Positions 1 to 9,076 of a stretch of 64,000 nt of DNA are shown here, piece after piece; the first letter of the stretch is position 1; every line of letters begins with the position of its first letter. The notes under the pieces are model-generated. The model did no database searches, was not told the DNA's origin, and saw only the letters and a list, made by a program, of their open reading frames with translations. The position numbers and the translations under genes are program-made. This DNA comes from Corallococcus caeni (lineage in GTDB: Bacteria > Myxococcota > Myxococcia > Myxococcales > Myxococcaceae): the NCBI RefSeq assembly GCF_036245865.1, contig NZ_BTTW01000001.1, positions 1,736,001-1,800,000 of the forward strand, in the 5' to 3' direction.

Positions 1-390
1 GACTGTGAAGTGCTCATCCCCGCCGCCCTGGGCCACGTGCTCACCCGCGACAACGCCAACAGCGTGCGCGCGCGCCTGGTGGTGGAGGGCGCCAACGGCC
101 CCACCCAGCCGGAGGCGGACGACATCCTGGAGAAGCGCGGCATCTTCGTGGTGCCGGACATCCTGGCCAGCGCGGGCGGCGTGACGGTGAGCTACCTGGA
201 GTGGGTGCAGAACCTCCAGCACGTCTCCTGGGAGGAGGACCGCGTCAACGCGGAGCTGGAGAAGACGATGAAGGAGGCCTACGACCGGGTGGCGCAGATT
301 GCCCGCTCCCGGAAGGTCTCCATGCGGACGGCCGCCTACATCCTGGCCATTGGCCGGGTGGGCAAGGCCACGGTGCTGCGCGGCATCTGA
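1..390 (+). CDS. gdhA: Glutamate dehydrogenase, C-terminal part (5' end outside window)
   Basis: Open from the first base in frame 1 ([10 protein letters not shown]...) to TGA at 388-390, so this is the 3' end of a gene that begins upstream. The visible 129 residues carry the C-terminal NAD(P)-binding part of the Glu/Leu/Phe/Val dehydrogenase family: the [13 protein letters not shown] segment followed by [22 protein letters not shown] is highly characteristic of GDH. The enzyme interconverts glutamate and 2-oxoglutarate in the cytoplasm. Glu versus Leu/Phe specificity cannot be settled because the substrate-binding half is missing, but the long VSYLEWVQN segment is typical of glutamate dehydrogenases. 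A G+C hairpin follows the stop. Confidence 0.9.
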   Translation, partial: DCEVLIPAALGHVLTRDNANSVRARLVVEGANGPTQPEADDILEKRGIFVVPDILASAGGVTVSYLEWVQNLQHVSWEEDRVNAELEKTMKEAYDRVAQIARSRKVSMRTAAYILAIGRVGKATVLRGI

Positions 391-404
391 CGTGGGTGAT
401 GGAG

Positions 405-422
405 AGCGGCCGTCCGGCCGCT
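405..422 (+). terminator. Candidate intrinsic hairpin after gdhA
   Basis: A perfect 7-bp inverted repeat, AGCGGCC at 405-411 and GGCCGCT at 416-422, encloses a GTCC loop 15 bases after the gdhA stop codon. No U-tract follows, so strength as a Rho-independent terminator is uncertain; it could equally be an mRNA 3'-end stabiliser. Confidence 0.35.
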
Positions 423-496
423 GCCGCATCGCGTCCAGGCGCGCGTGGGCTCCGGGTCACTTCCGTACGGGGCCGGCTTCCGCTACACGCCCGGCC

Positions 497-1717
497 ATGA
501 TGGTCACCCTGCAGGACATCCAGGCGGCGCGTGAACGGATCCGCACCGCGCTGCGCCCCACGCCGTGCCCCGCGTCGGACTACTTCACGGAGAGGACCGA
601 CTGCGCGGTGGTGTACTTCAAGCTGGAGAACCTCCAGCGCACCGGCGCCTTCAAGGAGCGCGGCGCCCTCAACAAGCTGCTGACGCTGACGGAAGAAGAG
701 AAGCGCCGCGGCGTCATCGCGGCCTCCGCCGGCAACCACGCGCAGGGCGTGGCGTACCACGCGCGGCGGCTGGGCATCCGCGCCACCATCGTGATGCCGG
801 AGCGCACGCCGCTCATCAAGGTGACGCGCACGCGTGACGACTACGGCGCGCGCGTGGTGCTCAAGGGCGCCAACTACGACGAGGCCTACGCGGAGGCCCT
901 GCGCATCCAGGCCGCGGAGAACCTCGTCTTCGTGCACCCGTTCAACGACCCGCACGTCATCGCGGGCCAGGGCACCATCGGCCTGGAGCTGCTGGAGCAG
1001 TGCCCGGACCTGGAGCTGGTGATTGTCCCGGTGGGCGGCGGCGGGCTCATCTCCGGCGTGGCCGTGGCGCTGAAGCAGACGAACCCGCGCATCCAGGTGG
1101 TGGGCGTGCAGGCCTCCACCATCGCGAGCATGAAGGCGTCGCTGGATGCCGGGAAGCGCACGGAGCTCACCGCCGCGGGCACCACCATCGCGGACGGCAT
1201 CGCGGTGAAGGTGCCGGGCGAGCTCACCTTCGAGCACGTGCGCAAGTACGTGGACGCCGTCGTGACGGTGGACGAGGAGGAGATCGCCGCCGCCATCCTG
1301 ATGATGCTGGAACAGGAGAAGTCCGTCGCGGAGGGCGCGGGCGCGGCGGGGCTGGCGGCGCTCGTCAACGGCCGGATCCCGCAGGCGAAGGGCAAGCGCG
1401 TCGCCATCATCGTCGGGGGCGGCAACATCGACATGAACGTCATCAGCCGCATCATCGAGCGGGGCCTCGTGAAGGCGGGCCGCCTGGTGCAGCTGGAGGT
1501 GCGGCTGCCGGACCGGCCCGGCATGCTCGCGCGGCTCACCACGCAGATCGCGGAGATGCGCGCCAACGTGGTGGACCTGCACCACGACCGCGCCTTCTCC
1601 AAGGCGGGCCTGGGCGAGGCCACGGTGGAGGTGATGCTGGAGACCACGGGGCACGCCCACATCCAGGAGCTGATGACGGCGCTGGAGGCCCAGGGCTGGC
1701 AGGTCGCCCGGACGTAG
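497..1717 (+). CDS. ilvA: Threonine ammonia-lyase, short ACT-containing form
   Basis: 406-residue PLP enzyme of fold type II that deaminates threonine to 2-oxobutyrate, the entry to isoleucine synthesis (or threonine catabolism). The PLP lysine is Lys53 in TGAFKERGALNK, followed by the SAGNHAQGVAYH phosphate/substrate loop and the GGGGLISG glycine loop; IIVGGGNID lies in the C-terminal half of the catalytic domain. The last ~70 residues (VRLPDRPGMLARL...) form a single ACT domain, so this is the short single-ACT type rather than the long two-ACT E. coli IlvA. Start: ATG at 497 (a second ATG follows at 500); the open frame continues upstream but without family similarity. Same strand as gdhA with a 106-base gap. 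Confidence 0.93.
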   Translation: MMVTLQDIQAARERIRTALRPTPCPASDYFTERTDCAVVYFKLENLQRTGAFKERGALNKLLTLTEEEKRRGVIAASAGNHAQGVAYHARRLGIRATIVMPERTPLIKVTRTRDDYGARVVLKGANYDEAYAEALRIQAAENLVFVHPFNDPHVIAGQGTIGLELLEQCPDLELVIVPVGGGGLISGVAVALKQTNPRIQVVGVQASTIASMKASLDAGKRTELTAAGTTIADGIAVKVPGELTFEHVRKYVDAVVTVDEEEIAAAILMMLEQEKSVAEGAGAAGLAALVNGRIPQAKGKRVAIIVGGGNIDMNVISRIIERGLVKAGRLVQLEVRLPDRPGMLARLTTQIAEMRANVVDLHHDRAFSKAGLGEATVEVMLETTGHAHIQELMTALEAQGWQVART

Positions 1718-1769
1718 GGCGGGGAGGCTTGCGCGGGCGCTCGGGGGTTCGGCGATACTCCGGAAACCC

Positions 1770-3140
1770 ATGAACACGCCCCTCATCGCCCTGCTGCTCC
1801 TCGCCGCCGCTCCTCCCGCGCAGAAGGCGAAGGAGCTGGCGGCCCACAAGGAGTGGGAGGAGCTGTACCTCGCGTTCGCCGCCGCGGACCCCGCCTCGTA
1901 CCCGGAGGCGCAGCGGCCGGCCGTGGCGGCCCCGCTGCTCAAGGGCTGCGAGGCGCTGCTCTCCGAGGACGCGGTGATGGCGTACTCGCTGGGCGAGCGC
2001 GCCGTGGCCTTTCAGGAGACGGCGGGCGGGCTGCGGTGCGTGGCGCGCTCGGCGCTGAGGACGGATCAGCGGGCCGCCGCGGAGGAGGCGCTGAAGAAGG
2101 GCCTGGCGAACTTCCCCAAGGACGGCGCGTTCGCGCTGGAGCTGGGGCGGCTGCAGCTCCTGGACAAGGACTCGGCGGGGGCGCTGGCCACGCTGCAGCA
2201 GGTGCCCCCGAAGTCGAAGGAGGCCGCGGAGGCGCGCAAGCTGATGCAGCACGCGCGCTCGCAGGTGTCGGCGGAGGAGTCCGCGCGGCGCGAGGCGGAG
2301 CGCCTGGAGCAGCGGATGAACGGCGAGCCCGTCCCGGGTGACACGCGCCAGGCGAAGGCGACGGCGGGCGGAGACGTCCGGCCGGCGGGGCTCTCCTACG
2401 AGTCCGGCGTGGGCAAGGACGGCATGCGCGTGCGCCAGAACAGCCGCTTCGCCATCCGCTACTTCAACAGCGACCGGGACTTCGGCCAGCGCGCGGAGTA
2501 CGAGGGCAAGGTCGTGTCCGCGCTGGACGAGGCCTATGACTTCACCCAGCGCACGCTGGGGCGGGCCCGCGCGCGGCAGCTGAACGTGGTGCTCTACACG
2601 CGCGACGAGTTCGCCACGCACATGGGCGCCCGGTACGCGGCCGCGGTGGCCGGCCTGTACTCCGAGGACGCCATCCGCATGAACGACGCGGCGGAGCTGA
2701 CGCAGGCGACGAAGGCCACGCTGGTCCACGAGTACGTGCACGCGGCGGTGGATGAAATCAGCCCGCGCGGCGGCGGCGCCCTGCCCCGCTGGTTCAACGA
2801 GGGCCTGGCCGAGTACATCGAGTGGCGCTACCTGGGGCTGGACGGCCCGCCGCGCTACCTGCGGGACGTGATGCGCAACCAGGCGAAGCAGGGGGCCCTG
2901 CCGAAGCTGTCGGAGATGGACTCGCAGGCGCCCATCTCCATGTCCCAGCCGGAGATCGCCTACGGCACGTCCGCCATGGCGGTGCGGGAGCTGGTGCGGC
3001 TGGGGGGCCAGGAGAAGCTGCTGGACTTCATCGAGAAGGCGGGCCGGGCCGACTCCTTCCAGGAGGCCCTGAAGGCCACCTACGAGAAGGACTTCGCGGG
3101 CCTGGACCAGGCGGTGCGTGCCGCCCTCTCGGGGAGGTAG
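1770..3140 (+). CDS. Exported gluzincin-like metallopeptidase with helical repeat N-domain
   Basis: 456 residues. The N-terminus (MNTPLIALLLLAAAPPAQK) reads as a short Sec signal peptide, so the product is probably periplasmic or secreted. Residues ~25-200 are Ala/Glu-rich, helix-pair sequence resembling TPRs. The catalytic half carries HEYVH at residues 320-324 and WFNEGLAEY with Glu344 twenty residues downstream, the HExxH...E zinc ligand layout of the peptidase MA-like (M1-related gluzincin) family; the segment around residues 270-300 (LNVVLYTRDEFA) matches the usual entry to that domain. Substrate unknown. Start ATG at 1770 follows CCGGAAACCC, a weak ribosome site. It lies 52 bases after ilvA on the same strand. 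Confidence 0.82.
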   Translation: MNTPLIALLLLAAAPPAQKAKELAAHKEWEELYLAFAAADPASYPEAQRPAVAAPLLKGCEALLSEDAVMAYSLGERAVAFQETAGGLRCVARSALRTDQRAAAEEALKKGLANFPKDGAFALELGRLQLLDKDSAGALATLQQVPPKSKEAAEARKLMQHARSQVSAEESARREAERLEQRMNGEPVPGDTRQAKATAGGDVRPAGLSYESGVGKDGMRVRQNSRFAIRYFNSDRDFGQRAEYEGKVVSALDEAYDFTQRTLGRARARQLNVVLYTRDEFATHMGARYAAAVAGLYSEDAIRMNDAAELTQATKATLVHEYVHAAVDEISPRGGGALPRWFNEGLAEYIEWRYLGLDGPPRYLRDVMRNQAKQGALPKLSEMDSQAPISMSQPEIAYGTSAMAVRELVRLGGQEKLLDFIEKAGRADSFQEALKATYEKDFAGLDQAVRAALSGR

Positions 3141-3165
3141 CGGCCGGTCGGGCGTGGCGGATTGG

Positions 3166-3194
3166 TTTACCCCCTGGCGGGAGTCCCCTACACT
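3166..3194 (+). promoter_or_regulatory. Candidate sigma-70-type promoter of the giant repeat gene
   Basis: TTTACC at 3166-3171 and TACACT at 3189-3194 are separated by exactly 17 bases and each match 4 of 6 positions of the housekeeping -35/-10 consensus. The start codon is at 3260, giving a ~55-60 base leader. Inferred by eye only. Confidence 0.35.
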
Positions 3195-3259
3195 CGCGAC
3201 CCTCCAAGATTTTCGCTGCGGCGGTCCCCCTGTTGGACGCTGGCGCAGCAAGGTGACGG

Positions 3260-6200
3260 ATGTCCGATACGCGCGCCGCGATGAGAGAGTTCCGCTTCCT
3301 GGATGAGAAGCGGAAGCTGGGAAGCCTGTCCGCTGTCGAGGAGGCTCGCTGGGTCGAGCTGCGCGGCCTTTTGGGCATCCAGGACGCGGCGGACACCGCG
3401 GCGGCGGCCCAGGCCTGGGCTCAGCCCGAGCAGCAGCCCCAGGGGTACTACGGCGAGGACGGCCAGTGGTACGCCTACCCCGCCGGCTACGAGCAGCCCC
3501 AGGGGTACTACGGCGAGGATGGCCAGTGGTACGCCTACCCCGCCGGCTACGACCCCAACGCCCAAGGTTACTACGGCGAGGACGGCCAGTGGTACGCCTA
3601 CCCCGCCGGCTACGACCCCAACGCGGCGGCGTATGATCCGAACGCGGCGTATGACCCGAACACGGCGTACGACCCGAACACCGCGTATGACCCGAACGCG
3701 GCGTACGACGCGAACGCGGCCGCGGGCTACGCGGCCCCGGTGGATCCGCAGGCCGGTGGGTACGTCCCGCAGGCGCCCACCGAGCAGGACAGCCTGAACC
3801 TCAGCACGGACGACATCGACATCCCGTCGTTGAGCGAGCCCGCGCCGTGGATGCCGCAAGCGCCCGTGGCGACTTCGCCCGCGGCGGCGCCGGCGGAGGC
3901 GTGGGGGACGGGCGCGGAGGAGGACTTCTCCGGGTTGTCGATGGAGACGCCGGCCCCGGTGGCGGCCGCCGCGCCGGAGCCCTCGCTGGAGGACTCGTTC
4001 GCGGACCTGTCGATGGAGGTCGAGTCGGAGGCCCAGGCTCCGGCGACGTCCGGGTTGGATCCGATGGCGGAGGCGCTGGCCTCCGCGGAGCAGGCGGCCC
4101 AAGACGCGGAGTTGCTGGAGGCCGAGCCCGAGTCCGAGGCGGTGCTGGCCGAGGACCTGTCGCCCGCGCCCATGGACGCGGCGTGGGATGCGGCGCCGCT
4201 CGCGGTGGAGTCCGAGGAGTCCGGAGCCAGCGCGCTCGACACGGCGCCGCTCGCGGTGGAGCCGACGGCGTCCGCTGATGGCGGGGGCGCGGATTGGGAT
4301 TGGAGCGACGTCGCGACGGCGGAGCCCGCCGCGCCCGCGGAAGAGGCCGTGCAGGCGGTCGCCACGGAGACGGCGGGAGCGTGGGGGGAGAATGCGGCCC
4401 CTATCGCTGGAGCGCCGGAGCACGGGGAAGAGATCGCGCTCGGCGCGGGTGACATCGCGGAGGCGTGGACCGACAGCGCCGCGGCCACCGAAGTGCCCGC
4501 GGAGGAGATCGCCCTGGACGCGGGCGACGTCGCCACGGAGTGGCAGCCGGAGACGGCCACTGAGGGAACGTGGCAGGCCGGTGGTGAGGCCGCGGCGAGC
4601 ACGGCCGACGTCGCTGCGGAGTGGCAGTCCGGTGATCATGCCGCGGTGGCGGAGGAGATCCCGCTCAGCGCAGGCGACGTCGCCACGGATTGGCAGGCCG
4701 GTGGTGAGACCCCGGCCGAGGAGATCGCGCTCGGTTCGAACGACGTCGCCACGGATTGGCAGTCGGACAGCGCCGCATCTGCGCAGACGCCCCATGACGG
4801 GAGTTCCCCCGGTTCAAGCGATGGCGTGACGGAGTGGACGGCCGACAGCGCCGTTGCCACCGAGACGCCCGCCGAAGAGATCGCGCTCGATGCGAGCGAG
4901 GTCGCCACGGATTGGCAGTCGGACAGCGCCACGGCCGCGCAGTCCTCCAGCGAGGAGATCGCGCTCGGCGCGAGTGATGTCGCCACGGAGTGGCAGGCTT
5001 CCGGCAATGCGCCGGAGACGGATGCTTCGGCGGAAGCCCCTGCCGAGGAGATTGCGCTCGACACGAGCGACGTCGCCACGGATTGGCAGGCGGGGAGCGC
5101 CACCTCCCCGGAAGCCCCCTCCGAGGAGATCGCGCTCAGCACGGACGACGTCGCGACGAACTGGCAGTCTGCCAGCGGTGATCCGGCGGAGTCCCCCGCC
5201 GAGGAGATCGCGCTCGACGCGAACGATGTCGCCCACGAAGGCGACGCGGACTGGTCCGACGGCAGCGCGGCCTCGGCGGTCGCGGCCGGTGTGGAGGCGC
5301 AGACCTTCGACGTGGCCGACCTGGGCGCCGAAGAGGAGCAGCAGCTCACTCCGCCGCCCTCCCCGTTCGCGAATGAATCGGGCGTCCCGTCGCTGCGGAT
5401 CCGCAGCATCCCGGTCGGTCCGGACATCGAAGCCGACACGCTGGAACTTGGCGCGGACGATGTCGAGCCCATGGCCGGAGCAGCCCAGGCCTCGGAACAG
5501 TGGGGCGAGCTGAGCGGCAGTGCCGACGAAGCCGTGCCGCTGGCCACCGCGGCCGAATCGCTCGCCGAAGCGCAGTCCACCGAGCCTTCCGCGTGGAACG
5601 CCGCGGGCGAGGATGGGCAGCAGTGGTCCGCCGAGGGCGCGCCCTCCGACGCGACCGACACCGTGGGCTTGCAGGATGCGTCCGCTGCCATCGAGCTGCA
5701 GCCCGAGTGGGCCGCCGACGCCGTGGAGCCCGCCGCCGAGGACTCCGCCCCCATCGAGCTCCAGCCCGAGTGGGCCTCCACCGCGTCGTCCGAACAGCCC
5801 ACCGCGAACGCCTGGGACGCCCCGGCCGCTGAATCCGCGGAGGCCGCATCCGCGTCGGTGTCGTCCGCTGACGTCCAGGGCGGATGGACGCCGCCGTCCG
5901 AAGAGGCTCCGCTGATCGAGGCCCAGTCCGAATGGGCCACCCCGGAAGCCGACGCCGCGCCCATCGCCCATGCATCCGACGGGAGCGCCACGGAAGAAGC
6001 CGCTCCCATCGAGGCCCAGCCCGAGTGGGCCACGGAAGAAGCCGCGCCCATTGAGGCGCAGCCCGAGTGGGCCACGGAAGAGGCCGCGCCCATTGAGGCG
6101 CAGCCTGAATGGGCCACGTCGGAAGACACCACGCCTGTCGCCGAGCAGGCCGAATGGGGCACGGCAGAGGCCGCGCCGCTCGATGCACAGGCCACCTCCG

Positions 6201-8968
6201 GAGGCGCAGCGGCCGTTCCCACGCAGCCGCAGTGGGCCACCACGGAGGCCGCGCCCATCGAGGCGCAGCCCGAATGGGCCACCACTGAAGACGCCCCCAT
6301 CGAAGCCCAGCCCGAATGGGCCACGGAAGAGACCACGCCGGTCGCCGCGCAGTCTGAATGGGCCACGGAGGAAGAGACCGCGCCGGTCGCTGCTCAGCCG
6401 GAGTGGGCTACGGCTGAAGAGACCGCGCCCGTCGTCGCGCAGTCTGAATGGGCCACGGCTGAGGAGACCGCGCCCGTTGCCGCGCAGTCTGAATGGGCCA
6501 CGGCGGAAGAGACCGCGCCCGTCGTCGCGCAGTCTGAATGGGCCACGGCGGAGGAGACCGCACCCGTGGCGGCTCAACCTGAGTGGACCTCCACGGAAGG
6601 CACCACGCCTGTTGCCGCGCAGTCCGAGTGGGCCACGGAAGAGGCAGCGCCCATCGAAGCTCAGCCCGAATGGGCCACAACTGAAACTGCCGCACCGGAC
6701 GCCGCTCAGCCCGCGTGGAACTCGACGGAAGAGGCCGCGCCCATCGAAGCGCAGCCGGAATGGGCCACGGCTGAAACCGCCGCGCCGGTCGCCGCGCAGT
6801 CCGAGTGGGCGAATGCTGAAGCCGCGCCGATTGAGGCGCAGCCTGAATGGGCCACCGAGGAAGAAGCCGCGCCGATTGAGGCGCAGCCTGAATGGGCCAC
6901 CGAGGAAGAAGCCGCGCCGATTGAGGCGCAGCCCGAGTGGGCCACGGAAGAGACCGCTCCCGTTTCCGAGCAGTCCGCGTGGGCAACGACGGACGCCGCG
7001 CCGGTCGCTGCACAGTCCGCGTGGGCGAATGCTGAAGCCGCTACGCCGGTCGCGGCTCAGCCGGAATGGGCCACTGCTGAAACCGCTACGCCCGCGGCCG
7101 CGCAGTCTGAATGGGCCACGGAAGAAGCCGCCCCCATCGAAGCTCAGCCTGAGTGGGCCACCGAGGAAGAAGCTGCGCCGATTGAGGCACAGCCCGAGTG
7201 GGCCACCGAAGAGGCCGCTTCGCCTGCGGTAGCGCAGTCTGCATGGGCCGCGACGGAAGAAGCCGCCCCTATCGAAGCTCAGCCGGAATGGGCCACTGCC
7301 GAAACCGCTACGCCCGCGGCAGCGCAGCCGGAATGGGCCACGGAAGAGGCCGCGCCCATCGAAGCCCAGCCGGAGTGGGCCACCGAAGAAGCCGCCCCCG
7401 TCGCCGCTCAGCCCGAATGGGCCACGGAAGAAGCCGCGCCCATCGAAGCCCAGCCGGAGTGGGCCACCGAAGAAGCCGCACCCGTCGCCGCTCAGCCCGA
7501 ATGGGCCACGGAAGAAGCCGCGCCCATCGAAGCCCAGCCGGAGTGGGCCACCGAAGAAGCCGCACCCGTCGCCGCTCAGCCCGAATGGGCCACGGAAGAA
7601 GCCGCTCCCATCGAAGCTCAGCCCGAGTGGGCCACGGAAGAAGCCGCGCCCATCGAAGCCCAGCCCGAGTGGGCCACGGCTGAAGAGACCGCGCCGGTCG
7701 CCACTCAGTCCGAGTGGGCCTCCACGGAAGAAGCTGCGCCCGTCGCCGCTCAGCCCGAATGGGCCGCCGCGGAAGAAGCTCCCATCGAAGCCGAACCCGA
7801 ATGGGCGACGACGGAGGATGTGACCCCGGGCGCGGAGCAGCCGTGGTCCGCCACGGACGCCTCGGCGCCTGCCGCCGCGCAGTCGGAGTGGGCCGCCACC
7901 GAGGACACCAGCGCCGGATCCGCCTGGGCCCAGCCGGCCACCGGCGCCGAGCAGCCGTGGGATGCCCCGGTCGAGGAAGCCGCCTCCGAATGGGTGGCCC
8001 CTCCCGCCACGCCGGAATGGGGCGCCCCCGAGGCCCCCGCGGCGCGCTCCGCCTGGGCCACGCCCAAGGAGGCCCAGCCCGACTGGATGGCGGACTCCGC
8101 GCCCGCCGCGCCCCCCTGGCAAGCCCCCCAGGCCCCCGCCGTCGAGGACAGCGAGCCCGTCGCCGAGGAAGAGGTCTCCCTCACCGACATCACCGCCCCC
8201 ACGTGGGCCGCACAGCCCGCCGCCGCGGCCCCGTCCTCCGGCTGGGAAGAGCCCGCCGTGGACGTGGACGCGGAGCTCGACGCCACGCCCGCCCTCGACG
8301 TCGAGGAGGTGGAGCCCGAGTCCGAGCCCGTCGCGGACATCGAGCTCGTCGAGGACGTCGTCCCCGCCCTGCCCGTCGCGGCCATGCCTCCGCCTCCGCC
8401 TCCCCCGCCGGCCCTGTCACTCTCCGCCACGCCCGTGGCCCGGCTGACGCCCGCCGCCCCGACCCTCCGGGGCCCGACGCCCGTCGCCCCCGCGACGCCG
8501 GCCGTGGCCGCCACCCCCGTGACGGCCAACCACCTGCGCCCCACGGACGACACCCTGTTCGAGGTGCCGGGGGGCGGCTTCGCCTCCGCCACCAACTCCT
8601 TCGTGGAGGGCGAACACCGCGTCATCATCCACACCGTCGAAGGCCAGGTGAAGCGCGGCACCATCCGCGACGCGGACCTCCTGGAGGACACCATCTCCCT
8701 GGAGCAGCAGAGCGGCTTCGCCCCGGAGCGCATCCCCGGCAAGCGCGTGAAGGCCATCTTCTTCATGCTCGCCGCGGGCGCGCGTCAGCCGCAGGCGGAG
8801 GGCTCGAAGATCCGCGTCACCTTCAACGACGGCCGCCAGGTGGCCGGCTTCTCCCAGGACTTCAAGGGCCCCACCCCGGGCTTCTTCGTCGTCCCCGCCG
8901 ACACCCGCACCAACACCGCGCGCATCTTCATCTACCGCGCCAGCGTGCAGGCCGTCGCCGAGGGCTGA
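3260..8968 (+). CDS. Giant acidic tandem-repeat protein with conserved C-terminal domain
   Basis: 1,902 residues, no signal peptide or membrane segment, so probably cytoplasmic. Order of parts: a charged N-terminal helix (MREFRFLDEKRKLGSLSAVE); three ~20-residue copies of GYYGEDGQWYAYPAGY (bases ~3442-3612) then YDPN repeats; an acidic Ala/Glu-rich stretch; about nine units of EEIALxxxDVATxWQ (bases ~4425-5240); about 43 Trp-centred units of ~14 residues, consensus EEAAPIEAQPEWAT (bases ~5914-7920); a Pro run (8391-8412); and a compact basic C-terminal domain from ~residue 1767 (EGQVKRGTIRDADLLEDTI... VTFNDGRQVAGFSQDF ...GFFVVPADTRTN) that resembles small beta domains found in deltaproteobacterial hypothetical proteins (possibly DUF6982-like, from memory). 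Function unknown. ATG at 3260 is preceded by AAGGTG. The repeat part is probably disordered and may act as a spacer or multivalent scaffold. Confidence 0.85.
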   Translation: MSDTRAAMREFRFLDEKRKLGSLSAVEEARWVELRGLLGIQDAADTAAAAQAWAQPEQQPQGYYGEDGQWYAYPAGYEQPQGYYGEDGQWYAYPAGYDPNAQGYYGEDGQWYAYPAGYDPNAAAYDPNAAYDPNTAYDPNTAYDPNAAYDANAAAGYAAPVDPQAGGYVPQAPTEQDSLNLSTDDIDIPSLSEPAPWMPQAPVATSPAAAPAEAWGTGAEEDFSGLSMETPAPVAAAAPEPSLEDSFADLSMEVESEAQAPATSGLDPMAEALASAEQAAQDAELLEAEPESEAVLAEDLSPAPMDAAWDAAPLAVESEESGASALDTAPLAVEPTASADGGGADWDWSDVATAEPAAPAEEAVQAVATETAGAWGENAAPIAGAPEHGEEIALGAGDIAEAWTDSAAATEVPAEEIALDAGDVATEWQPETATEGTWQAGGEAAASTADVAAEWQSGDHAAVAEEIPLSAGDVATDWQAGGETPAEEIALGSNDVATDWQSDSAASAQTPHDGSSPGSSDGVTEWTADSAVATETPAEEIALDASEVATDWQSDSATAAQSSSEEIALGASDVATEWQASGNAPETDASAEAPAEEIALDTSDVATDWQAGSATSPEAPSEEIALSTDDVATNWQSASGDPAESPAEEIALDANDVAHEGDADWSDGSAASAVAAGVEAQTFDVADLGAEEEQQLTPPPSPFANESGVPSLRIRSIPVGPDIEADTLELGADDVEPMAGAAQASEQWGELSGSADEAVPLATAAESLAEAQSTEPSAWNAAGEDGQQWSAEGAPSDATDTVGLQDASAAIELQPEWAADAVEPAAEDSAPIELQPEWASTASSEQPTANAWDAPAAESAEAASASVSSADVQGGWTPPSEEAPLIEAQSEWATPEADAAPIAHASDGSATEEAAPIEAQPEWATEEAAPIEAQPEWATEEAAPIEAQPEWATSEDTTPVAEQAEWGTAEAAPLDAQATSGGAAAVPTQPQWATTEAAPIEAQPEWATTEDAPIEAQPEWATEETTPVAAQSEWATEEETAPVAAQPEWATAEETAPVVAQSEWATAEETAPVAAQSEWATAEETAPVVAQSEWATAEETAPVAAQPEWTSTEGTTPVAAQSEWATEEAAPIEAQPEWATTETAAPDAAQPAWNSTEEAAPIEAQPEWATAETAAPVAAQSEWANAEAAPIEAQPEWATEEEAAPIEAQPEWATEEEAAPIEAQPEWATEETAPVSEQSAWATTDAAPVAAQSAWANAEAATPVAAQPEWATAETATPAAAQSEWATEEAAPIEAQPEWATEEEAAPIEAQPEWATEEAASPAVAQSAWAATEEAAPIEAQPEWATAETATPAAAQPEWATEEAAPIEAQPEWATEEAAPVAAQPEWATEEAAPIEAQPEWATEEAAPVAAQPEWATEEAAPIEAQPEWATEEAAPVAAQPEWATEEAAPIEAQPEWATEEAAPIEAQPEWATAEETAPVATQSEWASTEEAAPVAAQPEWAAAEEAPIEAEPEWATTEDVTPGAEQPWSATDASAPAAAQSEWAATEDTSAGSAWAQPATGAEQPWDAPVEEAASEWVAPPATPEWGAPEAPAARSAWATPKEAQPDWMADSAPAAPPWQAPQAPAVEDSEPVAEEEVSLTDITAPTWAAQPAAAAPSSGWEEPAVDVDAELDATPALDVEEVEPESEPVADIELVEDVVPALPVAAMPPPPPPPPALSLSATPVARLTPAAPTLRGPTPVAPATPAVAATPVTANHLRPTDDTLFEVPGGGFASATNSFVEGEHRVIIHTVEGQVKRGTIRDADLLEDTISLEQQSGFAPERIPGKRVKAIFFMLAAGARQPQAEGSKIRVTFNDGRQVAGFSQDFKGPTPGFFVVPADTRTNTARIFIYRASVQAVAEG
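3442..3690 (+). repeat. YGEDGQWYAYPAGY and YDPN coding repeats
   Basis: Three near-identical 60-66 base units, starting at about 3442, 3502 and 3565, encode GYYGEDGQWYAYPAGY with EQPQ or DPNAQ linkers. They are followed by 15-18 base units encoding AYDPN. DNA identity between units is very high, which indicates recent duplication. Confidence 0.85.
4425..5240 (+). repeat. EEIALxxxDVATxWQ coding repeats
   Basis: About nine imperfect units of ~75-100 bases, each with GAGGAGATCGCGCTC followed by a DVATDWQ block. The fourth or fifth unit (around 4795-4840) is degraded (GSSPGSSDGVTEW). They lie within the giant repeat gene. Confidence 0.75.
5914..7920 (+). repeat. About 43 Trp-centred ~42-base tandem coding units
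   Basis: Minisatellite-like array with a base unit of 42 (sometimes 39 or 45) bases encoding EEAAPIEAQPEWAT. Between about 7340 and 7640 a two-unit higher-order repeat of 84 bases (PIEAQPEWAT then PVAAQPEWAT) recurs almost identically, the sign of recent in-frame expansion. All units keep the reading frame and every unit keeps Trp. Confidence 0.85.
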
Positions 8969-9014
8969 AGCCCACCCCCGGGGCGGCCCCCGCCGCCCAC
9001 ACGCCGCACAAAAA

Positions 9015-9044
9015 AGAGGGGCCCCGGTCACCCGAGGCCCCTCT
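9015..9044. terminator. Bidirectional Rho-independent terminator
   Basis: Perfect 9-bp stem AGAGGGGCC (9015-9023) / GGCCCCTCT (9036-9044) with a 12-base loop, flanked on the left by a run of A and on the right by CTTCATTT. It sits between the convergent giant repeat gene and the YceI gene and can serve both; the A-run on the left is a U-tract for the minus-strand transcript. Confidence 0.85.
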
Positions 9045-9076
9045 CTTCATTTCAGCTTGGGCGAAGAGGACGCGGA

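Noticed and set aside
5914-7920. Possible CRISPR-like or satellite array
   Set aside because: The units are contiguous, in frame and coding, with no spacers; they are protein repeats.
4814-8122. 1,102-residue antisense reading frame across the repeat gene
   Set aside because: High GC and repeats remove stop codons on the opposite strand; the translation is low-complexity with no domain, while the plus strand has a coherent protein.
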